Below are positions 23,812 to 34,100 of a stretch of 64,000 nt of DNA, one piece after another. A program made the translations under genes and the position numbers. This DNA is from Clarkia xantiana subsp. parviflora (lineage: Eukaryota; Streptophyta; Magnoliopsida; Myrtales; Onagraceae), in the NCBI GenBank assembly GCA_036873135.1, contig JAPTYO010000003.1, positions 25,940,001 to 26,004,000 of the forward strand, written 5' to 3'. Position 1 is the stretch's first letter; every line of letters starts with the position of its first letter. The notes under the pieces are model-generated. The model did no database searches, was not told where the DNA came from, and saw only the letters and a program-made list of their open reading frames with translations.

Positions 23812-24110
23812 TAATGTCGATTGAATTCCTAACCCGCGTGGTTCACTTGGAAAATATGCCGGGATTTGGATTAACCCTGACTGAACACTGTTTGCACGGG
23901 CTGAATCGCGAAATGAAGAGGGAAAGTTGGCTACAAACCAAGTATGTCTTCCTTTTTTTTCAGTTCAAGTTGACAAATAAATGTAGATAGCTAGATATCC
24001 TTCATTGTATTGTAGTAATGTTTATGATTATAAATTCGCCAGCAGTTGTAAATATCCACGAGACAACCAACAATTAGATATTCCAAGGACATGATCACAT
24101 CACTGCTCCT
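23812..24110 (+). pseudogene. Detached tail of the TNL-A LRR exon
   Basis: 23820-23945 continues the LRR-exon tail beyond the transposon and ends 'ctacaaaccaagtatgt', the same donor context as TNL-B and TNL-C. The frame no longer agrees. At 24045 'cgccagcagttg' matches the acceptor of the next small exon, but a stop follows at once. None of this can be joined to the TNL-A message in frame. Confidence 0.6.
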
Positions 24111-24420
24111 GAGGCTGGAGCTCCGCCAGATTCATCATTGGTCAGTCATTTACTTGCTCACCTCCTCGTATAATTGTCGATACAAAAATGTAATGAATGT
24201 GTTTGACTTATTTGCAGTGGTTGAATTTGGTGAGAGATTTGCTTAAGTTGGGATTGCAGCGAACCTGCTAAGCTATTTGACGGGGCCGGTGGGCGATGCT
24301 TTTCCTCTGTTGGGTGGCTTTGTTGCCGATTCTTACTTTGGCTGTTACGTACCGACCATCATCTTCGCATCTCCTTTGTACATCTTGGTTTGTCTATGTA
24401 CTTACTGCATTTCATTTCAT
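24111..24420 (+). pseudogene. NPF transporter exon 2 relic
   Basis: After 'ttatttgcag' the sequence reads VEFGERFA, a stop, [41 protein letters not shown] and LYIL. The AAENVN segment is deleted. It is clearly related to 17796-18050 and is dead. Confidence 0.7.
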
Positions 24421-24604
24421 ATAAAGATATAAGTGTTCATTTCAAATTGCTAGCTAATGTTTAGACGGTCGAATAAATTGCTAGTTAAAGTTTGTTTTGA
24501 ATATTTTGATAGGTTAGTTATCTCGTTTGTACAGTTTGCTAGCTCCATCAGGATTTTCGTCTTCTTCGACAGAATCACCAACTTGTTAGCACGTAATGAA
24601 GAAA

Positions 24605-24800
24605 ATAGCTAGCAATTAAACATGTGTATATATAATTGGCCGATCATTATATTTGTTACGATGCAAAACATGTGAAATTGTTATATCTATAAAGAAAAAC
24701 TTAAGTACTTGGTGTGTAGCCAAACCCGCTCCAAGATTATGTCTCTGCATATCGTCATCACGAGTGCTGCTACACATGCAGATTTTTTCTGTGAAAAAAT
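24605..24800 (-). pseudogene. Inverted TNL 3' fragment (small LATHQ exon and its intron)
   Basis: On the minus strand 24695-24790 reads SSTRDDDMQRHNLGAGLATH(Q), matching the TNL-C exon 5 ending HLGVGLATHQ. The following intron matches 53588-53670 ('catgttttgcatcgtaac', 'ataatgatcggc'). All other TNL pieces in the window point the other way, so this is a local inversion. Confidence 0.7.
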
Positions 24801-24939
24801 TGCCGAAAGTACTCACTATGGCAGTGCTGTAATTTTTTGAATATCAATGGCAATTAAATGATAGATACATTCGGCAGAATTTTCACAAGTAAGAGATTTG
24901 CAACATAATTATGTATAGACATGGCAACATAGTTTAATG

Positions 24940-25445
24940 GTCCAAATAATTTGCAGTCGTAGAATTTTCTAATAGATTTGATTGCATTGGGGTTGGAACG
25001 AATCTGACAGGCCGGTTGGGTTAGTCGATGGTGGTGGCAGCCGAGAACGTCAATATATCTAGGACGGTGTTATCGGACGATCATCTTTGGTATTGGTCTC
25101 TCTTCTTACACATTGATTGCCTATTGATTACTGCAGTTTACACTGTTGCATTTGTTTTAATATACGTTTTACAGTTGTGTCTGAGTGTCTTGTATAGCTA
25201 TTCTCCAACACCGAAAATGTCGGGTCGTTGATCCGTTTGATTTTTTTTTTTTTAACATCGGATAGGCAATTAGTGACTCATATTTTTTTTTTTTGTGAAA
25301 CTTACATTGCAGGGTCGTCTAAGGCTTGCTGACATCAGCCGTACTGCCCTTGAGTAAAAATGGATTTCATGTCGTATATTCCTCCATGAAGTTTGATGTG
25401 GTCTTGTGCTTCTTCTCGAGAGATGCTTCAATCAAGTCATGAGCA
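24940..25445 (+). pseudogene. Further NPF relics (exon 2 and exon 3 pieces)
   Basis: 24950-25110 retains 'tcgatggtggtggcagccga' with 'gaacgtcaatatatc' ([12 protein letters not shown]) and a remnant of RTVL. 25380-25430 retains 'gatgtggtcttgtgcttctt', like the start of NPF exon 3. Frameshifts and deletions are many. 25446-25620 holds nothing recognisable. Confidence 0.5.
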
Positions 25446-25624
25446 GTTCATGTAAGATAAATTTAATAAATTGTTTTTTCTTCCGTAATAGTATGTGTTT
25501 TATTACTAGTTAGACGACAATATTGATTACAAAAGTTAGTGCACGATATATATCAGTTCCACTATCTGGATTGGATACCAGCTTAGATCACTTATAGATC
25601 AGATCGATCGATATGGCAGATTCT

Positions 25625-26760
25625 TGATATGGCTCAGGACGTTGATGATAAATCATGTCAAAGGCTTTCTGGGATTCTAGGATTTGGCAAACTGCGGAGC
25701 TGATACATCAGAGTTGGAAGAGCTTAAAGAACTTCGTTTGATTCGTTGTGAAATGTTGACGGAGATCCCGGGCATTGTCAACCTGAAAGGCTTGAAATTT
25801 TTAAACGTTGAAGGTTGCCAATCGAGTGAAATTTTGGGAGTTGCATCACAGCTGAAGAAACTAAATGGTGTTGAAGTTGTGGAATGCCTAATTGGCGTGT
25901 TGATAACTCGTGCAATGAAGAGGGAAATTTGGTTATAAACCAAGTAAGTCTTCCATTTATTCAGTTTAAATTAACATATAGATAGATTTTACTTGGGGGT
26001 TAATAACTAAAAAACTGTCCAAGGTTTACCCTATGTTAAAATTAGGTGTCTGAAGTTTGAAATGTTAAAATGGACTGTCCCAAGTTTCATTTTTGTTGAA
26101 ATTTGGTGTCTTTGTGCGTTTTTTCATTTTCATTCCATCATTTTCATCAACCCACCAACCCACTCATAATCCATCACTCTTTAATTTTCACAAAATCGTC
26201 AAATTTCACCTAAAAATTGAAAATTAAAAAAAAAGTTTCTAGAATAGTGGTGTAGAGCCATTTACCAAGGACAGTAGAGCGAGATTTACTTGCCCGGATG
26301 TGACCAACTTTTTAGGTGACGGTCCCGGCAAGATGACGAGAAGGGAGTGTGTATGAGAGCTCGAATTTGACAGACGGTTTCGTCGGAATTGACTTCTCTA
26401 AAGTAATCACACCGAGACACCAAATTTCAACAAAAATGAAACTTGGGACAGTCCATTTTAACATTTCAAACTTCAGACACCTAATTTTAACATAGGGTAA
26501 ACCTTGGACAGTTTTTTAGTTATTAACCCTTTTACTTGCTTGGATTGCAAGTAACAATTATGATTACATTTGCCAACAGTTGAGAATTTTGCAAGAAGAA
26601 GTAGAAGGTAACAGCCGCTTTATCTAGATAATAAAGAACTTTCACAGGTTTTGCAGCTTAAAACCAATATGATGATAATTAACATACATTATTGCGTCTT
26701 TTTATCAAAATAGTGAACTCGAGGATTTGCCATGCGAAAAAGCAAAACAGGACTAGTTCG
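25625..26760 (+). pseudogene. TNL 3'-end relic with inserted foldback
   Basis: 25684-25948 reads as the last LRRs: ELEELKELRLIRCEMLTEIP, IVNLKGLKFLNVEGCQSSEI, LGVASQLKKLNGVEV, then a tail ending before 'caagtaagt'. 26555-26640 is a shortened copy of the LATHQ exon. 26700-26752 is a terminal exon ending in a stop ('gaactcgaggatttgcc'). TIR, NB-ARC and most LRRs are absent. Confidence 0.75.
25996..26529. mobile_element. Mutator-type foldback, 9-bp target duplication
   Basis: The 534-bp element starts 'ggggttaataactaaaaaac' and ends with the inverted 'gttttttagttattaaccc'. It is flanked by 'ttttacttg' at 25987-25995 and 26530-26538. The arms of about 110 bp are nearly perfect inverted copies ('gtccaaggtttaccctatg'). 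It lacks the GGCGACC core of its relatives. Confidence 0.85.
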
Positions 26761-26821
26761 ATAAGCTCCAATGGCTGGAGGTCCGGATTCATAATCAGTA
26801 AGAAACTCAGACTAAGGTTGG

Positions 26822-27015
26822 TTGGGTGCGCCAGGCCTAAGCTGTAGTGTAAGACTTAAGCGACGCTTGAGAGACCCAATAGCAAGCTACTGTGGCGAAA
26901 CCTCCCAACAAAATATTAATTTAATATCGTGTGAACCAATAGTCCACGTATCAGATATTAAACTGATAAGAACAGATACTACACTTGATCTTAGCCAAAA
27001 GGCCGAGAAAAGTAT
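26822..27015 (-). ncRNA. U2 spliceosomal snRNA gene copy 1
   Basis: The minus strand from 27015 reads ATACTTTTCTCGGCCTTTTG, then GGCTAAGATCAAG and TGTAGTATCTGTTCTTATCA, the diagnostic U2 5' region. The branch-point recognition sequence GTGTAGTA is kept. It continues through an Sm-like ATATTTTG and 'gcttgctattgggtctctca' to about nucleotide 194, the usual plant U2 length. The only change seen in the first 15 nt is C5 to T. An snRNA-type upstream element lies at the right distance. Several loop changes leave open that it is a recent pseudogene. It is antisense to the TNL relic next to it. Confidence 0.75.
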
Positions 27016-27040
27016 GCTTTGTTGACCTGCTAAGCTTGCC

Positions 27041-27092
27041 TTTTATGTTTGTTCCAAACTGATTTACCACCGTAATGCAGACGGTGTGGGAG
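27041..27092 (-). promoter_or_regulatory. U2 copy 1 promoter: USE-like and TATA-like elements
   Basis: The minus strand at 27092-27082 is CTCCCACACCG, 9/11 identical to the plant snRNA upstream sequence element RTCCCACATCG. It lies about 67-77 bp before the U2 start. AAACATAAAA at 27050-27041 is a weak TATA-like box about 26-35 bp before the start. The spacing of about 31 bp between them fits the Pol II type of plant snRNA promoter. Confidence 0.5.
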
Positions 27093-27329
27093 AAAATATG
27101 AGACCGTTGGAATTTTTAATTAATTAATAAAAGTGCTTTTGTTTATTATTATATAAATAATAAATCTAAAAAACTTACAAGCAGTGAGAATTGAATGGTT
27201 AAAATTAAAGATATGATTCTACTTACAAGCATCTTATGTCTATTTGAATGGAAACAGGTTCAGATCAGTTATAAACTCCAGCAGTAAAACTTGATATATT
27301 GTCATTGGCTTATGAATTGTCCTGATCAA

Positions 27330-27480
27330 TTATTTGATATTGATATTGCAGATTCTTGAATAAAGCATTGCAGATATCGATATTGATTATATGACGATCT
27401 GAGAAGCATCGGTCTCACCCTGCATTTGACTGTTTTTGGTGTTGGATGCAATTTGAGCAGCACTTTTTTTTTTTTCGTGA
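27330..27480 (+). pseudogene. NPF last-exon relic
   Basis: After 'ttgatattgcag' the sequence reads ILNKAL, then a deletion, then DDLRSIGLTLHLTVFGVG, the C-terminal part of NPF transporters. It is the shorter sister of 38912-39600. Beyond it, up to 28106, is TNL-B upstream sequence. Confidence 0.55.
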
Positions 27481-28106
27481 TCGAGAAAATAACCACAAGT
27501 AAATTAGTTATGGTAGAGAAGGGTCTTGTTAATCTTGTTGATAACTGTTTGTATATATATTGTTGAGAAGTATTGGAGGAAAGCAAAGATGTGATTACAC
27601 TTGCCGCTCAAACTTATACATAAAATGAATTTTCATATTTTTCTATGAAATATTAATATTCGTTTTACCAAACTGTAAAAAATCTGACCAAATGTATAAA
27701 ACATCGGATAAAATCTATGATAATTTTTTTAACTATGTGATGTAGTGTAGCAATTCAGCATTTCATCCGCTAACTATAAGTCAAATTTTATAGCTAATAA
27801 TAATCACGAGAATGAAAAGATATACATAACTAACATCAAGTGATTTCCTCCTGATGGACCCACCAAGAGCCACCCGCAAAAAAAAAAAAAAATTCATCGG
27901 TTCGAGTTCGAGATATTGGACCGCGAGTTTTACCAAGATAGTGTCGGCATCTATCTTTTATCTCTGTTCACATTATTATCTTTGCCTTTATTTGTGGACC
28001 ACTTGCTATCCAGAGCCACTTTTCTCCGACTCTTATCAACATAACATACTGTCCTTGAAAGTTATACAGAACAGAAGAGAGTGATTTTCATAGTTTGAGC
28101 AGAGAA

Positions 28107-31100
28107 ATGAATTCTAATGGCGATTTTGTTGGTGACTACGAGGTGTTCTTGAGCTTCAGAGGAAAGGATACTCGTCAAGGATTCACTGATATCCTTTACG
28201 AGTATATGACGTCAGCCGATATCCGTGTTTTCAGAGATGACGATGAACTTGCTATTGGGGATAAGATCGAGTCCATCCTTGAAGCAATCGACAGCTCTAA
28301 AATCTGCATTCCCATTTTCTCGCCGAACTTTGCAGAGAGTAAATGGTGCCTCCGTGAAGTTACTCGTATGGTGGAGCTGAAGAAGATGATTGTTCCAGTT
28401 TTCTATAAGGTGTCTCCTGATGATGTTAAGCTTAAACAGAAATCTATTTACGCTGATGACTTTAGGAAGCTCGAAAGGAATCATGGAGATTCAGTAGATA
28501 TCGAAAAGTGGAAAAATTCTCTCAGGGAAGTTGCTTATAACAAGGGAAGGGAACTGGGGTATAAGAGGTATGTTTATCTGGTTATCTTCATGAACTTTTA
28601 TTCTAGGGTCAAATGCTAAAAATTTGATGCTTATAATTTATATATGCAGTTATACCCAATTTTGTAAGGAACTCGTAAATGAAGTTCTGTCAAAATTGGG
28701 GCCAAGAGCAAGGTTGGACGTCGATCACTTTGTTGGAGACACTAATAAAGCAGAAGTATTAAAATTGTTGGACATGGCTGGGTCATCAACTCAAGAAGTA
28801 GTTTATCTCGGCATTCATGGCATGGGCGGGATTGGTAAAACGACTCTTACTAAGCTCATTTACAATGATTTTTTGTCTAGCTTTGAGTACTGTGGCTTTG
28901 TTCCGGATATTCGAGACTTTTCAGCAAATAAAGGAGTTGATGGTCTTCCAACATATTTGTGTGACAATCTTCAACCTAAACCTGTCATACGGTTCAGTCG
29001 GTCCGAACACATTCCTAATCTATTTAGGAATAAGAAAGTGCTTCTAATTCTTGATGATATTGATAGCGACGAACAAATTAAGAAGATTGCTCGAGAGCAT
29101 AGTTGGTTTGGTTCAGGAAGCAGGATAATCTTGACTTCTAGAGATAAGAAAGTCTTTAAAGACTTTGAATTAGCAAGTAAATGTCACATCCAATACCTGG
29201 AGATGAAGGAATTAGAACGTGGCTGGTCACTAGAGCTATTCAGTAGATGTGCTTTTGGAACTACTTCACCTCCATCTCCATACCATGATATTTCAGAAAG
29301 AGCTGTTTCTTATGCAGGAGGGCTTCCTTTGACAATTACTGTAATTGCTAAATATCTTCGTAATCAAAAGGAAGTGGTATGGGAAGAGATCATTGAAAGG
29401 CTAAAAGAAACTCCTCCAAAAGAAGTGAAGGCTAGGTTATTAATAAGCTACGAGTCATTGGAAAATGACCAAAAAAAGATCTTTCTTGATATAGCTTGTT
29501 TGTTTAACCAGTTCTTATATTCAGAGAAATCAGACATATTTTACATGTGGCAAGCTTGTGGGTTGTACCCACGTTGGTCTGTTGAAGTTCTTCAATCAAG
29601 ATCCTTGGTAAAAGTTGTTACAGATGAGCTTTCTGGTTGCATTTTACTACGAATGCACGATCAACTTAGAGATCTAGGAAGAGATATTGTGATAAATGAA
29701 AGTGGAGACAGTCTTATGAAGCAAAGTAGATTGTGGAAAGAAAACGAGTTGCTAGAGGTACTAAAATGTAAAGAGGTATGCATAAAATTGTATCCAGGTG
29801 CTATTTAATAATTTTGTTTGGTTATAACTATCTGAATAACCTTATAATATCAATCTTTATCTGATTTTCAGAAGCAGAAGAATATGATTGCAGCACTCAC
29901 CGATTCTGAATTTAGTCGTTTTGATATGGTTTTCACTGATGAAGATTTCGTTAGTTTTGATAAACTACGCTACCTTATGCTGAGTTTTGCGTCGAAGCTA
30001 ATCGGGGATTTTTCCAATCTATTCCCAAAGTTGATATGGTTGCGCATGCGATGTCGTGACATTTTTGAGGTTAGAAAGTTGGCTCCATCAAGTTTAGTTA
30101 TTCTTGACTTGTCTTTCAGTGACGTAGATGCGAACTGGGATGGATGGAGCCAAATGCGGGTATGTGATTATTACTTCTTCATTGATATATCTTCCTATTA
30201 TAATAATTACATGTTCAATTATATTCAAAGTTAGTTTTGTTTCCGCTTTATAGATTACTTTAAACTCTCGACTCGAAATTGCGAAAACAACTTTGTAAAA
30301 AAAAAATAGCCCCCATTGTTGAATGCTAGGTTTGTTTAATTATAAAGTCCTTTGAAATAAGAGTGTTAAATTAACAAAATTGTCATGGACAAAAATAAAT
30401 TAACAAAAGTATGTCACATAATTAATATTCGTTCTTAATACTTGTATATATGATACAATATTGTCAATGGTCTGATTAAAATGTTGTTTAACCAGTCGAG
30501 ATCTGATCAAATTTATCCGTTCTAAAATCTGATTCATTCGCTCTCATATTTCCTAATCTAACGGCTGCAAAACCAATTGATTGCATTTTAACCAAGAGCT
30601 ATTGTCAAATTGACATTTGGAACTTTAAAATTTTATGAAAATTTATTATATTTCAAGTTTAATAATTTAGCATAGATTGGTACTTTTCCGGTTTCCTGCG
30701 GGGTGATCTTAGGGGGCCCATTAGAAGGACAACACTTATAATATGCTCTATATACACCTAAATGAATCCTCACTCGCACGGGAACCTATCGTGGGTAAAA
30801 TGATGGCTATGAATATCTTTTTCTATTCCCAGGATCTCAGCGGGGTTTGAACCTATAACCTCTAGTTAATGGATGAAGCGTCGAACATTTTATTTGTACT
30901 TATTTTTTTATTGGCGCTTAATTATTATAGGTTAAAGTTAGTATCTTAAAAACTAATTCTTTTGGCGTATAAGCAACAATTTGTTTCTAGGACTTTATTG
31001 TTGAGTTATGGATCCTGAATCAACAATCGGGCCGAATGGTCGACCCGAGTTATTAGTTTATGAGTTTATTCTCTGCGGTTATATATAACATTGTATTCTT

Positions 31101-34100
31101 TGTAAAGTGTAACCTTATAGACAATCAATAAATCGCCACCGCCATTGCCTGTGGACGTAGGTCGAATTGACCGAACCACGTTAAATCTTGTATTCTTTAT
31201 TGCTTTCTTTCTTAATCGTTTGTGAGTGTTGAAAGAATCGATCCTAACAACTGGTATCAGAGCTAAGGAGATTCAACACGATCACTGAAGATGGAGATGT
31301 CGAAGGCTGAAATCGAGAAGTTCGATGAAAACGATTTTGGTTTCTGGAAGATGCAGATTGAAGATTATCTATACTAGAATAATCTGTACGAATCCTTGTC
31401 TAGGGAGAAGTCGAAATGTATGACGGAGCAGCAGTGTAAGCTCAAGAATCAACAAGCCCTGGGACTGATCCGATTGTGTCTGTCTAGGAATGATGCAATC
31501 AACATCGTCAAAGAAACATCAACGACGAGCGTGTTGAAGGCGTTGGTTAACATGTACGAGAAACCATCGGCGATGAACAATATACTTGATGCGTAGATTG
31601 TTCAATTAACAGATGGTTGAAGGTGGTTCTGTTGCTGAACATAAATATAAATGCATTAATATGATTGCTTCGCAACTGAGTTCTATTAAGATTAACTTTG
31701 AGGATGAGGTTAAATATTTGAATTTGCTGTCATCCATGCCCGAGCATGGGATACAATTGTTTCCGCGATTAGTAGTTCCCGTGGATCTGAGAAGCTGAAA
31801 TTTGATGAAATTCAAGATAGTGAAAGTATTCGCAAACGAGAAATTGGTGATTCATCAGGGAGTGCTCTCAGTATTGACATAAGGGATGAATAAATCAAAG
31901 GGTCCAGATCAGCATGGACATTTAAACTCAAGGAACATAGGAAAATCTCCACGCATACCCCAAATATCATGTTGGAATTGTTGTGAAAGATGCCACATTC
32001 GAAGTGGTTGCTCGACACCAAAGAAGAAGAATCAGAATTAGACATCTGGTAATGATACTGATTCAGTGAACTCAGCTGAAGACATTGTATATGCCCTCAT
32101 CCTCAGTGTGGACAGCTCACTTGAAGCCCAGATCTTGAATTCTGGAGCATCGTTTCACTCGTGTCCAAGAAAAGAATTGTTCTGAAATTTCAAGCCTGAA
32201 AAGTTTGGAAATGTGTATCTTGCTAATAACAAAGTGTTGGAGATTGAGGAAAAGAGAAACGTCTGCATTCACACTCCATCAGAAAATCAGTGGACATTGG
32301 ATATGTCAGGTACATTCCTGGTCTCGAGAAGAACCTGATCTTGGTTAGTCAGTTGGATAACACATGTTGTGCAGCAGAACATTGGAAGATGTCAGGTACA
32401 TTCCTGATCTCAAGTAGAACCTGGTCTCGGTTGGTCAGTTGGATAACACATGTTATGCAACAGAGTTTTGGAAGGGTTCTTGAAACATCAAGAAGAGTGC
32501 TATGATGGTAGCACGTTGCCCTAAATCTGGAAGTTTATACAACATTGAAGAGTGTATAAACGCGACTGCTTCTCAGGAGAGTGCTTCCGGTTCATGTTTG
32601 TGGCATAACAGATTTGGACACGTGAACGTTTAAGGGATGAAGATGTTGGTGGAGAAATGACCTTTAGAGGGGCTGAAAATTGTTTTCATAGGACTCTGTG
32701 AAAGTTGTGTTATGGGGAAGCAGAAACGAGTTAGTTTCACGTAGATCCCAAGGGAGACAAAGAAGGAGCGGTTGAAAATGGTTCATATAGATGTTTGGGG
32801 ACCAGCTTCAGTTTCATCACTTGGCGTATCCAGGTTCTACGTTACCTTTATTGATAATTTCAGTAGGAATGTATGGATTTACTTCTTGAAGCATAACTCA
32901 GATGTGTTTGCTACTTTCAAGAAGTGGAAAGCTGAAGTTGAGAATCAGACTGGACTGAAGATCAAATGCATGAGGTCTGACAACGGAGGGGAGTATGAAA
33001 AGTCAAATTCATAGCATTCTGCGCAGTCGAGGGAATCAGACTGATGAAGACAATTCCTGGCAAGGTAAGACATAATGGCATTGTTGAGAGGATGAACATG
33101 ACGTTGAACGAACGTGCACGAAGCATGAGAATCCATTGTTGACTGCCCAAGATGTTCTAGGAAGATGTCGTTAACACAGTTTCATACTTGATCAACATGG
33201 GACCTTCAATTCCTCTGGGGTTCTAGATTCCTGAAGATGTATGGACCGGAAAAGATCTCCTTTATTTTCACCTGAGAACTTTTGGGTGCACATCTTATGT
33301 TCATGTAGATCAAGAGAATAGGGACAAGCATGATGCAAAGGCTATGAAATGCTACTTCATTGGTTATGGTTCTGATAAGTTCAACTACAGATTTTGGGAT
33401 GAGAAGAATAGAAAGATCATGAGACACTGTGACGTGACATTTGATGAAGATGTCTTGTACAAAGTTAAAGATCAGACGGTCTTAGAGACTCTAAAGCAAG
33501 TGGGAGCTGATGTTGAGTTGGAGATAGAAGAAACTCAATCAACTCCAGACATTGATGATGAAGAACCGGAGACCAAGCCAGAGGTAGAGCTAATAGTAGA
33601 GTCAGAAACACCTGAGTAGGTGTTGGGGAGATCATCCAGGACTGTGAGACCACCAGACATGTATTCACCTTCGTTACATTACTTGTTGTTGACTGAAGAC
33701 GGGGGCCTGAGTCATTTGATGAAGCTTTACAAGTGGATGGTTCGATTAAGTAGGAACAAGCAGTTGATGACGAGATGAGCTCACTTGAGATGAATAACAT
33801 ATGGTTGTTGACAGAGCTGCCTGTAGAAATAAATCTTTATTGAACAAGTGGGTGTTCAGAGTAAAACAGTTGATGACGAGATGAGCTCACTTGAGATGAA
33901 TAATATATGGTTGTTGACAACGCTGTCTGCAGAAATAAAACTTTATTGAACAAGTGGGTGTTCAAAGTAAATACTGAAGCAGATGGCAGAAAAATGTTCA
34001 AGGCGAGGTTATTTGTAAAAGTTTATTTACAAAGAAAATATGTTGATTATACTGAAATATTCACTTTTGTCGTAAAATTAACGTCTATCCGGATGTTGTT

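Noticed and set aside
28212..28484. 90-codon antisense frame opposite the TNL-B TIR exon (similar frames opposite other TNL exons)
   Set aside because: Shadow of the coding strand; no splice sites, homology or promoter support it.
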